Positions 1-8,129 of a stretch of 14,892 nucleotides of DNA are shown in pieces. This DNA comes from Spirogloea muscicola. Taxonomy: Eukaryota; Streptophyta; Zygnematophyceae; Spirogloeales; Spirogloeaceae. How positions within the stretch are numbered: the first letter of the stretch is position 1; each line of letters starts with the position of its first letter. A program made the position numbers and the translations under genes. Location: positions 193,358 to 208,249 of the forward strand of contig WELB01000216.1 in the NCBI GenBank assembly GCA_009602725.1, written 5' to 3'. The notes beneath the pieces were generated by a model that had not been told where the DNA came from, made no database searches, and saw nothing but the letters and a program-made list of their open reading frames with translations.

Positions 1-481
<481 letters not shown>

Positions 482-553
482 GAGGCCGTGGGGAGGGGGG
501 TTAGCGGGCCCAGGTTAGCTGACTAGTGGTGCATGATGTTATGACTAACCTGC

Positions 554-558
554 TGTAA
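554..558 (+). promoter_or_regulatory. Candidate polyadenylation signal TGTAA
   Basis: TGTAA is the usual poly(A) signal of green algae. This one lies 73 bases after the TAG that closes the partial frame at 125-481, a reasonable 3' UTR distance. A pentamer occurs often by chance, so this is only consistent with a transcript end. Confidence 0.25.
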
Positions 559-559
559 T

Positions 560-1100
560 GACCAACTCTCTGAGACCCGGGCTGCAAGCTACGACAAGTC
601 GGGGCTGCTGACTTGGGGTCAATGAGCACCCATTCGTCGCAGCGAATTTGCGTCAATGTATACTTGTGCGCCTTCTCCAGCCCCTTCTTCCTCGGGCCCT
701 TGTCCCAATCTCACAGCTCATTACGGCCTTTCATCGCCAACTTTTGATGCGGAAATCTTTCCAAGAAGCCTGTGCAACTGGTGAATCTATCCGGGTTGGC
801 CGATTACGGTGTACAGGCCCCCTGGGCCCCCCTTATAGCAAGCATATTTAGGTCAGAGACGATTAGCTTAGGTTAGGCTTCATGGCAGGAGAGCACGCCG
901 CCACGGGGGCCGGGTGGCGCTCCGTCACAATGGCGCTGACGCACTCCATTTCGGCGGCCCATCCTGGGCCGCCACATGGTGCCATGACGTCAGCGCGTTG
1001 CAACCAGCCTTGACGGCGGCCTGCATGCGCAACCCTAACCAGAGACAGCGCGAGCTGCCCGTCACGTTATCTCGAGTCAATCTTGCTCAGCAATGTCCAT
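560..1100. other. Stretch without a recognisable gene
   Basis: Short frames here (648-851 and 914-1183) show no domain and no convincing composition. The only structure is the nested hairpin at 933-996. Towards 1100 the sequence grades into a LINE tail fragment. Confidence 0.6.
933..996. repeat. Nested hairpin with an embedded CRE-like TGACGTCA
   Basis: The outer arms GCGCTGACG (933-941) and CGTCAGCGC (988-996) are perfect complements. Inside them GGCGGCCCA (953-961) and TGGGCCGCC (965-973) form a second perfect 9-bp stem with a 3-base loop. The right outer arm overlaps TGACGTCA (985-992), the palindromic core bound by CREB/ATF-type bZIP proteins. No start codon of a recognised gene lies close downstream, so a promoter role is unproven. 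Confidence 0.55.
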
Positions 1101-1104
1101 CAGC

Positions 1105-1215
1105 GCCTTTCGGCATCTCCGGACCTTGTCTGTCAATCCTTTTCGGGCTGGCTGTTTACATTGCCTTATACTGGAAGAGCTAGTTTGTTTCATAGCCCTC
1201 GCCCCCTTCACAAAA
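1105..1215 (+). mobile_element. LINE 3' tail fragment, hairpin interrupted
   Basis: CTTTTCGGGCTGGCTGTTT (about 1140-1157) and TTTCATAGCCCTCGCCCCC (about 1188-1206) are the two halves of the family's tail hairpin. In other copies they are adjacent. Here about 30 bases separate them. The upstream piece (CCTTTCGG...CCTTGTC) also matches the tail consensus, as at 9165-9200 on the other strand. Confidence 0.55.
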
Positions 1216-1452
1216 GAGAGAGAAGGCGCGCGGGGCGCATGAATTGAATGGGAGGCCAATTCAAGCCAATACATTGTTCAGGCAGAGTCGAGTGCAGACT
1301 AAACAATGCTACATAACACGGAGACCTAATCTAAGGTACCTAAGATGACATTAGTACCCACGGGTGAGCACAAACAAATCTGACAAGCTAACTTGGGGAG
1401 CTGGAGCGCCGCCACGAAAGCCGGAGGCCTGACTTAGAGCAAAAGACAAAAG
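1216..1452 (-). pseudogene. LINE 3'-end fragment (RLE C-terminus plus 3' UTR), minus strand
   Basis: Reading leftward, about 33 codons ending in SDLFVLTRGY and TAA (1351-1353) match the C-terminal end of the RLE ORF. About 135 bases of 3' UTR follow. The block is paralleled, diverged and in the same orientation, by about 9272-9487, so the two are members of one subfamily. It meets the plus-strand reverse transcriptase sequence of the main copy at about 1452-1462, head to head, which is the 5'-truncation point of this copy. Confidence 0.75.
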
Positions 1453-1529
1453 AGAGGAGCTGGGCTGTACTACGCGCTGGCCCACAACCGGGCGCTGCTG
1501 GCCACGGTCGCGGCTCACCCCCACGTATG

Positions 1530-1540
1530 CTGATGACACA
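1530..1540. repeat. Target-site duplication, left copy (CTGATGACACA)
   Basis: Identical to 1679-1689. It includes the Asp-Asp codons of the reverse transcriptase motif C, so the duplication arose from the host LINE sequence itself. Confidence 0.85.
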
Positions 1541-1678
1541 TTTGTAGCTGCTCACCGCTCTTAGGCCCCTCTGAACCTTTGTGAATTCTTTTTGGGCTGG
1601 CTGTTCCAGCCCATATTGTCAATGGGCGAGCCCTTCTTCTTTTCGCAGCCCTTGCCCCCATTGGGAGTGCCACTTCTT
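1541..1678 (+). mobile_element. Tail-only LINE/SINE-like insertion inside the YADD motif
   Basis: This 138-base unit consists only of family 3' UTR. It starts TTTGTAGCTGCT, just past where the stop codon lies in longer copies. It contains the perfect hairpin GGGCTGG (1594-1600)/CCAGCCC (1606-1612) and then two CAGCCC-led terminal repeats ending ...GAGCCCTTCTT and ...GTGCCACTTCTT. It is bounded by the 11-bp direct repeat CTGATGACACA at 1530-1540 and 1679-1689. Removing the unit and one repeat restores TATGCTGATGACACAACGCT, which reads YADDTT. It is therefore a target-primed insertion of a near-minimal tail into an older copy. Confidence 0.85.
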
Positions 1679-1689
1679 CTGATGACACA
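1679..1689. repeat. Target-site duplication, right copy (CTGATGACACA)
   Basis: Right partner of 1530-1540. The reverse transcriptase frame continues from here as DDTTLVG. Confidence 0.85.
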
Positions 1690-3359
1690 ACGCTGGTGGG
1701 GCCGCCAGACGGCGTCGTGGCAGCTTTTGGCACCCTCGAGGTGCAGCTCGGCGCGATTGGCTTGGGCATCCGCGCAGCCAAATGCAGTGCTTGGTCTCCC
1801 CAGGGCCTCCCAGCTTACCTGCGCTTGCCCTCGGGCTGCCAGACACCAGCTGGGGCTTCACCCTCCTCGGCGCCCCCATCGGCTCCCCAGCCTTTGTGGT
1901 GGAGCAGCTCCAGGCACGACTGCTGGAACACCTCCGGCCGGTGGACCGCCTTCACACGCTGCAAGACATGCAGCTGGCGACCAATATGCTGACCAGGTGC
2001 ATTGCCCAGCGTCCGCACTACTTGGCCCGCGTCCTCCCTCCCTCCCCGGCGGTGAAGGCGGCGTACGCGGCCTTTGACCCGGGCATTCAGGCGAGCGCTG
2101 CCACTCTCTTCCAGCACCCCGGCTTCCTCACCACGCCAGCCGCGCTGCTCCAGGCTAGCCTGCCTGTCAGTCGCGGCGGTCTGGGCTGCCGCCCAGTCGC
2201 CCGCGCCTGTGAGGCTGCCTACCTGGGCAGCTGGGCGCAGGTCGCCGCACCCATCGGCCAGCGGTTCCAAGCTCACGGCATCCGCACCTTGGAGCGGGTG
2301 GTGGCTGAGGTGGAGAACGGCTCGCTGCCCTTCCAGGCTGCTCTCCGTGCTGCCCGCGACGGGCTCCTGGCGGCCCACCCCGACATATCGAAGCAGCTTG
2401 TTCCATTCATCCACCTCGCGCAAACCCCCGACCTGCGGGCCCAGGCCCGCTACTCTGCGCTTGTGGACAAAGCGGCCTATGACCGGGTGGTGGCGCTTTT
2501 TCCGCCGCAAGACATTCGAGGGCGCGCCCGGCTCCTCTCAGCCTCCTCCCCCGGGGCGGCGGCGTGGGTATCCGCGCTCCCCATCTACGCGGCCCTCACC
2601 ATGCCTGACGCAGTCTACAGGACGGCGGTCCACCGGCTTCTGGGCCTCCTCCCCCCCTGCCTCAGTGGAGTCATGCAATGTGAGTGCGGTGCCCGCCATG
2701 CCGACCCTGCGGAGCTGGCGGCCCACATGCTCCGTTGTGCCCACGGCGGCGAGAGGACCGGATCCCATGACCTTCTCAGGGACGGCATGCAGGGTGTCTT
2801 CATGGAGGCGGGCTACAAGGTGGCCGTGGAGCACACGTCGCAAATGCCCCCCGTGCCCGGCGCCGATGGTCAGCTCCACACCCGGCGCGCAGACCTAGTC
2901 GCCATCCCGCCCGGCAGCGGTCCGCGTATCATCGCGGATGTGGTGACCGCCGACTGTGCCGACTCCGCCAATCCCTCCAAGTCGGCGGCGACCGCTGGGC
3001 ATGCGGTCGCTTTGGCGGCCCGGGGCAAGGAGCAGAAGTATGCAGATCACCCCCCAGGCGATGAGTTCGCGGCCCTTGCCATAGACGTCCACGGGGCTTA
3101 TGGCAGCGGCTGGCTGGATCTTCTCCAGCGGCTTGCCTGGCAGGCCATGGAGCGGCGGCCGGGTCCGCCAGGGGGGCTGCCCGGCTCCCTGGCCCAGGTC
3201 TTCCAGATGCGGCTCTCCGTGTCGCTTCAACGCTCCCTCGCTCATGCTGTCCACTCACGCGCGAGCCGTGCTATCGTTGCTGCTTCCGGGTCTCGTCTGC
3301 CTGCATCTTTTCCAGCTTCCAGCTACTCTGACCTGATGTTGCTCACCCGCGGGTATTGA

Positions 3360-3507
3360 GCTTCCTGTTGTTCCGTCGTGTCTAGTTGTCTAGATGCCTA
3401 GCTGTGTGTTTCCCTTCTGTTCGGCACCTGTTGTGGCTCTTTGGTTTTTGTGCACTCTTTTTTTGGCTGGCTTCTGCAGCTCCACTTTTCTATGGGCGAG
3501 CTCCTCC
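3360..3507 (+). mobile_element. 3' UTR of the main LINE copy; left arm of a tail-to-tail palindrome
   Basis: This follows the LLTRGY stop and ends with the tail elements (TTTTTTTGGCTGGCTTCTGCAG, then TATGGGCGAGC). With 3511-3658 it forms an inverted repeat whose axis is the three bases 3508-3510. The inner ~85 bp of each arm differ by only a couple of bases, and the outer part has scattered substitutions and small indels. An RNA through this region would fold into a very stable hairpin. Confidence 0.85.
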
Positions 3508-3510
3508 AAG

Positions 3511-3992
3511 GGAGGAGCTCGCCCATAGAAAAGTGGAGCTGCAGAAGCCAGCCCAAAAAGAGTGCACAAAAACCAAAGAGCCACAACAGGTGCCAGAAAG
3601 AAGGGCAATGCACAGCTAGGCATCTAGACAAGTAGACACGACGAAAAAACGGAAGCTCAATACCCGCGGGTGAGCAACATCAGGTCAGAGTAGCTCGAAG
3701 CTTGAAAAGATGCAAGCAGACGAGACCCGGAAGCAGCAACGATAGCACGGCCCGCGCGCGAGTGGACGGCATGAGCGAGGGAGCGTTGAAGGGACACGGA
3801 GAGCATCCGGAAGACCTGGGCCAGGGAGCCGGCTGCGTTGAAGCCAGGCAGCCCCCCTGGCGGACCCAGCCGCCGCTCGATGGCCTGCCGGGCAAGCCGC
3901 TGGAAGAGATCAAGCGTCGATGGCAAGGGCCGCGTATTCATCGCCTGGGGGGTGATCTGCATACTTCCGCTCCTTCCTCTGGGCTGCCTCAC
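3511..3992 (-). pseudogene. Second LINE copy in inverted orientation (RLE C-terminal part plus 3' UTR)
   Basis: Read on the minus strand this begins in the RLE at the RKYADHPPGDEYAALAID segment (equivalent to residue 418 onward of the main copy). It loses about 30 bases after ID and changes frame, then continues DLFQRLARQAIERR ... SYSDLMLLTRGY to a stop at 3657-3659. The 3' UTR runs to the palindrome axis. It has NAAGSLAQVFRM where the main copy has a shorter GSLAQVFQM, so it is a diverged family member, not a recent duplicate of its neighbour. The 5' boundary is near 3992. Confidence 0.85.
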
Positions 3993-4200
3993 AAAAGCAC
4001 TTTCCATCTGGTGACTTGCGGCTGCTAAGTAGAGTTACTAAGTGACCACCCTTCGTGATTAGGCACATGCTTTGCACCAGAAAGCTGGGTGAAATGTAGT
4101 TGTTGGCAGAAAAACTGGGTAATGGCCATTCACATTCAGGCACCGGTATAGTGACCTTTATCTCCATCCCTATGGGCTGGCCTCTCACAGCCACCAGTCA
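3993..4200 (+). mobile_element. Degraded LINE 3' end and tail, plus strand
   Basis: TTGCGGCTGCTAAGTAGAGTTACTAAGTG (4016-4044) resembles the C-terminal codons and stop of the copy at 14765-14793. After unplaced sequence, the piece at about 4165-4200 (GGGCTGGCCTCTCACAGCCACCAGTCAATT) matches the tail at 11320-11355. The middle part (4045-4160) matches nothing I recognise, so this may be two separate fragments. Confidence 0.5.
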
Positions 4201-4221
4201 ATTCGAAGAAAGTGCTCGCCC

Positions 4222-4418
4222 ATTGAGGATAGAGGCTGGAAAAGCCATCCCAAAAAAGAATGAACAGAGTACGAAAAGGGGGCCAGGGGAAGCGCTAAGT
4301 AAAACGAGCACACAAAGAAACAAAGCAGCTACGAATCACTCAGTAACCCCTGCTAAGCTGCCGCAGATCAGAGATGCTAGGCTCCTGGAAGTGGGTCCCC
4401 TGGCCAGAGCAGCCCACA
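4222..4418 (-). pseudogene. LINE 3' end, minus strand, just upstream of the RPC25-like gene
   Basis: On the minus strand it reads QGTHFQEPSISDLRQLSRGY with TGA at 4340-4342, then a 3' UTR ending in the tail hairpin (GGATGGCTTTTCCAGCC) and CCTCAATGGGCGAGC. It is the closest relative in the window of the copy at 14700-14892, matching nearly base for base over about 185 bases in opposite orientation. Its 5' truncation at about 4418 abuts the presumed promoter of the RPC25-like gene. Confidence 0.8.
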
Positions 4419-4423
4419 TATAC

Positions 4424-4431
4424 TTTTATAC
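4424..4431 (+). promoter_or_regulatory. Candidate TATA-like element upstream of the RPC25-like gene
   Basis: TTTTATAC lies in an AT-rich pocket (CATATACTTTTATACATG), about 180 bases before the chosen start codon and immediately next to the LINE fragment. The GC-rich surroundings make it stand out. An ATG at 4432 would open an overlapping out-of-frame upstream ORF if transcription began before it, so the real start site is probably further downstream. Weak evidence. Confidence 0.2.
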
Positions 4432-4566
4432 ATGAACATATTTGGCTCCGCTAATTTACATATGTACACCTTCCGTGCGCACCTGGCCGGCGTTGACAGC
4501 CGCTCTTCCAACATCAGCAGCCGCACCCCTAGTCTCGTGCCACGACGCGGTTCGCGCAGTTCGCGC

Positions 4567-4567
<1 letters not shown>

Positions 4568-4604
<37 letters not shown>
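4568..4604 (+). repeat. CGG trinucleotide repeat abutting the start codon
   Basis: About twelve CGG units end two bases before the ATG at 4607. The frame is open upstream of the ATG and would add a poly-arginine stretch, but RPC25-family proteins begin MF at exactly this point, so the repeat is treated as 5' UTR. Confidence 0.85.
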
Positions 4605-4606
4605 CG

Positions 4607-6670
4607 ATGTTCCAGCTGGCGGCGGTGGAGGACACCGTGCGCGTGGCGCCGCGGGACCTGCAGCTGCCGCACCTCGTTGCCGTGCGCGCCGAGCTCCGCC
4701 GCGCCTACATCGACAAGGTTTGACGGATTTAGGGTCAGGGTTTAGGTCAGGTTTAGGGTTTAGGTCGGGATTAAGGTCTTCGCCGCCGCGGCACGGGCGG
4801 CCCAAGCGAGCCCATGCGAACCCCTCCAAACCCTAGAGCCCTGCCACTGAGCCCGGAAATCCTAAACCCTAAGAAAGCGGCTTTCGCAAAGGGGGCGAGG
4901 GTTTCAAACAGCCAGCCAGCCAGCCAGCCAGAAGATTGACGAGGTCCTTATGGGCCGACAGCGCTTTCCCAAAGCTTTCTCTGGAGCACTATCAGTCACT
5001 AGTACCACTTAATAAGTGATTAGAGGTTACTCTAATCACTTAGAGTAACCTCTAAATGATTCAGAAATTACTGTAACACTTAATTGACCTCTACTTAGTG
5101 GCCGCAAGTCAGAAAGACTAGCCGCCGGAACCCTAAACCCTGAACCCTGGACCGGCGCAGGTGATCAGGGACGTGGGTTTGGTCGTGGCACTCTACGACG
5201 TGCAGTCCGTCACCGGCGGCTTCGTCTACCCCGGCGACGGCGCGCCGCGCTTCACGGTAAGCTCCTCTTCTCAATGGGGTTTTGCCTTCTAGCCGTTGGT
5301 AATTTGCAACTCCACGGAGAATCCAATCCCACTGAGCCCATTCTGGCGACAGTTGGGCAGTCGTTACACCCATCGTGCATGTCGTTACTTCTGCGATAAG
5401 GACGTTGGTGGAGGCGCCGCCTTGCCGCTGCGTGCCGCGACGCCTTTATTGTGACAGCCGCCGGTGCTGGCATGCAGGTGGCCTTCCGGCTGGTCGTGTT
5501 CCGGCCCTTCGTCGGCGAGGTGCTGCTGGGGAAGCTCCGCAGCGCCGACACGTCCGGCCTCTGCCGTGAGGCCCCCTTTCCGATTGCAGCTGCCGCATCA
5601 CAAGGGTCTTGGGCGGCCACCAATGTCGGCACTTCGCGACTGATTGGGCCTTCTTGTGGCCGTGGTCGTGTGTTAGTCTCGCTGGGCTTCTTCTCCGACA
5701 TACACGTGCCCGTTCACCTGCTGCAGGAGCCTTCCAGCTTGTGAGCCCCCTTGACTGGAAACTCCAATTGTCGACTCTGCGGCTCGAGTCTCCTGGAGCT
5801 TGCTGTCTTGGCAGCTCCTCTTACATTGGCTTCATGATTAGCTCGTGATTATGCCAAACCCCATTTCCAGTCACCTGGTGCATCAAGGAATTTCTGATCC
5901 AGAAATCATATGAGCCCCGAGCACTGAGGCTAGGTTTGTGTTGAGGCAGGCTCCTGGTTGACAGCTTTCGCAATATGGGTACTGGCTGTAGGGTTCTGCT
6001 CGAGGCTCTTGAGTATTTGGCAAGATTCACTGGCGCCTTGAAGGTGAGCCACTGAGCAGCTGTGGCGGGCTTACTGGCTGTGGTGGCGGCAGCGGCCCGC
6101 AGTAATGAGGAGGAAGAGCTCTGGGTCTGGCGTTTTGGTGACAACGAACTTTTCATGGACATTGATGAGGAGGTGAGGTGTGGGCTTTGTGAACGTAGAT
6201 GTGTGCTATATTGCAGGAAGAGGGACATTTATACAGGTCCAGGTATTAAGGACATCTCTCACCTTCAATCATACTCCTGATCAAGAGACAGGCCATCACA
6301 GATGGACTGTGCAGGTCTTGCGTCCGCCAATCTCTTCCATCAGCCTTTGTGCTGCAAATGACAATGGCGGCGACGGCGATGGCTGCGGTGCAGGTGCGCT
6401 TCCGTGTTGCGCAGGTGAGCTTTGTGCCAACGCCGTTAGAGCCGGAGCCAGGCGCACCGCCATTTGCGCCCATGCGCATTGTGGTGAGGGCTTCCTCTCC
6501 CTGCTCGCTTGTGTTCTCCTCACCTCCAAAATGGTAGCCCAGATGTCACCTCGCTCGCTTTCTCACTCGCCCACTCCTGACGCTCTGACTGCGCAACGTT
6601 TGCATCGCACTCCACTATGCAGGGCGACATCAATGCTGATGGCTTGGGCCTCGTGTCCTGGTGGAACTAG
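4607..6670 (+). CDS. RPC25: DNA-directed RNA polymerase III subunit RPC25/POLR3H (RPB7 family), seven exons
   Basis: This subunit pairs with RPC17 to form the stalk of nuclear RNA polymerase III, which makes tRNA and 5S rRNA and is needed for initiation. Exons are 4607-4717, 5161-5256, 5478-5565, 5677-5740, 6103-6172, 6394-6483 and 6623-6670. All introns are GT-AG and the joined frame is 567 bases (188 residues plus TAG), slightly shorter than the ~200 residues usual in the family. Recognisable segments are MFQLAAVEDTVRV (1-13), FVYPGDGAP (58-66), FRLVVFRPFVGEVLLGK (72-88, end of the RPB7-like N-terminal domain), LSLGFFSDI (99-107), ELWVWRF (125-131), PPFAPMRIV (165-173) and the family's C-terminal GDINADGLGLVSWW (174-187). 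Leu99 and Phe120 are split by introns and match the family when joined. The start was chosen because family members begin MF. This is the only intact host gene here, with no operon-like partner. I found no TGTAA close downstream. Confidence 0.95.
4728..4775 (+). repeat. Telomere-like TTTAGGG repeats near the 5' end of intron 1
   Basis: TTTAGGG (4728-4734, 4752-4758) and degenerate TTTAGG/CAGGG units begin 10 bases after the exon 1 donor site. TTTAGGG is the plant and many green-algal telomere unit. Confidence 0.8.
4828..4872 (-). repeat. Telomere-like CCCTAAA repeats, opposite orientation
   Basis: AAACCCTA (4828-4835) and CCTAAACCCTAA (4861-4872) are the C-rich strand of the same unit, inverted relative to 4728-4775, so the intron RNA could pair with itself here. 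Confidence 0.75.
4879..4935 (-). mobile_element. LINE tail fragment inside intron 1, stem expanded to a (GGCT)n microsatellite
   Basis: On the minus strand this reads (GGCT)n GGCTGTTTGAAACCCTCGCCCCCTTTG, matching the tail hairpin GGGCTGGCTGTTCACAGCCCTTGCCCCCTTTG of the LINE family. The left stem is repeated as a GGCT tetranucleotide (plus-strand positions 4910-4931). No clear target-site duplication was seen. Confidence 0.6.
5014..5054. repeat. Two overlapping, mutually exclusive perfect hairpins in intron 1
   Basis: AAGTGATTAGAG (5014-5025) pairs perfectly with CTCTAATCACTT (5030-5041), leaving loop GTTA. TAGAGGTTACTCTAA (5021-5035) pairs perfectly with TTAGAGTAACCTCTA (5040-5054), leaving loop TCAC. 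The stems share bases, so only one can form at a time. The segment is much more AT-rich than its surroundings and may be a small palindromic insertion. Confidence 0.8.
5129..5150 (-). repeat. Telomere-like CCCTAAA repeats just before the exon 2 acceptor
   Basis: Three degenerate C-strand units (AACCCTAAACCCTGAACCCT) end 10 bases before the acceptor at 5159-5160. Together with the G-strand units next to the donor they could pair and bring the two splice sites close. Confidence 0.8.
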
Positions 6671-8110
6671 CGGCCTTTCACCTGCCTGCACGCTCCTCTG
6701 GCTGTTGCTAGCCTAGCAAGCTCCGCCACCACGCCTAGGGCTAGATGTCCTGCTAGGATGAGAGGGAGCAGAGAGTGCTCGTCTTTGACGACCAGCTATC
6801 ATCATACGCTGCTTGGCACTCCCCCACCACAATCACCCCTAGGCAACTTAGGCAACGGTGAAGGTAATTTTTGTAGTCATAAATTAGGTTGGTTGAGTAG
6901 ATTACATTGACGTGGCATTGACAAGCCGAGTCACACTCACAAGACTGATGAATCAGATGCATCGACTTGGCACCGACGACCTAAAGTTGGCGTGCAGCCT
7001 GATGGCTCCTTGGATGTCATTTCTTGATATCAGCAAAATAGCAACTGTTCACTCTACATCAGATGGTCTGCGCCTTTGGTATCTAATCTAGAGGCTCTGC
7101 TAGCCTCTGGGGGTGCGCCACTTTTACAGTTTGGAGTGAGGAAGCAATCCCTCCAATTGGTGTTCGAGCAGGTTCCAAGGACAGCCGTACTTTAAAGCGG
7201 CGCATGTCCTGAGGTGCTCGATTGTTGCTGCTCCCGCAACGTTGTCATGTGTGGCACCAGCCCTTGCGGTGGCTGCTACATCTGCAGGATGTCATTCTAG
7301 TGAACCACTAAGGCTGGCAATTGACGAGCAGAGAAGGGGACTAGCGGCTGAGGGCTCCATGGTTTCACACTTTAGCGGCAGTGGCAGAGGAGGCAAGCCC
7401 AGCCTCCCTTGCAAAGTGTAGGATGAAGGGCGGCAGCTCTGCTAGTGAGTCTGGCATGGGTGTTTGAAGAGGGAGAGAGAGAGGAGGATGGAGGTCAAAG
7501 TAGGACAGGAGCCGCAGGTGGCTGTGGTAGCTGCGGCCTTGGTGAAGATGGCAGGATTCGCTGCAATGGGAGCCGAAGTCTGCAGTCGCCGGTGGTGGGC
7601 CCTGGCGTAGGATCGCCCCACAGGCGAAGGGGCCTGTTGTCATGGAGAGCAGCAACCACAATGTCAAGCAGCAGAGTGGCGCGCACAGCGCAGCGAGGGA
7701 CTTGGTTTATTGAATTCTCAGCACTGTTCAAGGCTACCTCGCTGCCCATTCAGAGAACGCCCTAATCCACCCTTTCCTGGGCTTCACATCCTTATGCCTC
7801 CGTTTACATGCCTCACTGCCCACTTAATAAGAAGCTACATGTTATGGGCAAGGGCCACCTTCGAACCTGTCTGTGCAGATCGTAGAAAAGCTTGCATAAA
7901 ATGCCATCCTCAGTCAGCCGAGTCACCGGTCTCTGCTTGCGCCATCTCACTGATGCAACTGCATCTGGCTTGCTTAATCAGGACTATAAAAGAGAACAAG
8001 ATTACGCGGGTCCGAGGTTGCATGTCCGAGTCTGTCTAGCAACAGATATCCACATCAATTTAGCTACCACTTTCGCCTCTACATAATGAAACCACCAGCA
8101 CTGTTGCTCC
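6671..8110. other. 1.4 kb downstream of the RPC25-like gene with no recognisable gene
   Basis: This stretch is less GC-rich than the coding regions and carries no LINE tail hairpin that I could find, in contrast to both flanks. The open frames (for example 7365-7667 minus and 7445-7765 plus) overlap each other and show no domain. Small symmetric features include AGAGGCT/AGCCTCT at about 7089-7107 and a loose hairpin at about 7367-7422. The proximal part presumably holds the 3' UTR of the upstream gene. Confidence 0.5.
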
Positions 8111-8129
8111 AGCCTTTACATGGCCAATA

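Larger units (their letters stand above)
1462..3359 (+). pseudogene. RLE-type LINE ORF, 5'-truncated: reverse transcriptase C-terminal half, CCHC knuckle, restriction-like endonuclease
   Basis: The longest copy of the family. It opens inside the reverse transcriptase (GLYYALAHNRALLATVAAHP, from 1462). The YADD motif C codons (TAT GCT GAT GAC, 1526-1537) follow, split by an inserted tail at 1541-1678. The frame resumes with DDTTLVGPPDG and motif D-like GLGIRAAKCSAW. It shifts once near 1851 and then runs open to TGA (3357-3359). Numbered from the ATG at 1782, the 525-residue frame has motif E-like FTLLGAPIG (26-34), a thumb/connection segment RGGLG (131-135), and a zinc knuckle C300-C302-H315-C319. 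The endonuclease has RADL (D371), IADVV (D386) and QKY (K419), as in the PD-(D/E)XK RLE of R2/NeSL-type LINEs. The protein ends SYSDLMLLTRGY. The N-terminal half is absent, so this copy cannot be autonomous. The closest clade cannot be settled by eye. Confidence 0.88.

Noticed and set aside
1815-2510. 231-residue minus-strand open frame
   Set aside because: It is a shadow of the GC-rich LINE ORF on the plus strand, whose product has recognisable motifs. The minus product has none.
2074-2898. 274-residue plus-strand open frame overlapping the LINE ORF
   Set aside because: It is Arg/Ser/Pro-rich with no domain, and the other frame encodes the thumb, zinc knuckle and endonuclease.
4377-4829. 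150-residue minus-strand frame with alanine run and NPDLNPKPDLNP-like repeats
   Set aside because: The repeats are translations of the CGG run and of the telomere-like repeats around RPC25-like exon 1.
5478-5744. Reading RPC25-like exons 3 and 4 as one exon
   Set aside because: The joined frame would contain unrelated residues between LRSADTSGL and SLGFFSDI. Splicing at 5566/5676 gives the family-like GLCLSLGFF.
6394-6419. Alternative donor GCGCAG|GTGAGC within RPC25-like exon 6
   Set aside because: Using it would remove the conserved VSFVP...PPFAPM segment. Reading through keeps the frame and the family pattern.
7247-7300. Tiny cysteine-rich ORF (MCGTSPCGGCYICRMSF)
   Set aside because: It is metallothionein-like in spacing only. 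Seventeen codons with no context is within chance expectation.
7365-7765. Overlapping frames of about 100 residues on both strands downstream of the RPC25-like gene
   Set aside because: No domain, no splice or codon support, and both strands are equally open.
7830-7880. TTCGAAC motif resembling a tRNA B box
   Set aside because: No A box at the right distance and no cloverleaf could be folded.
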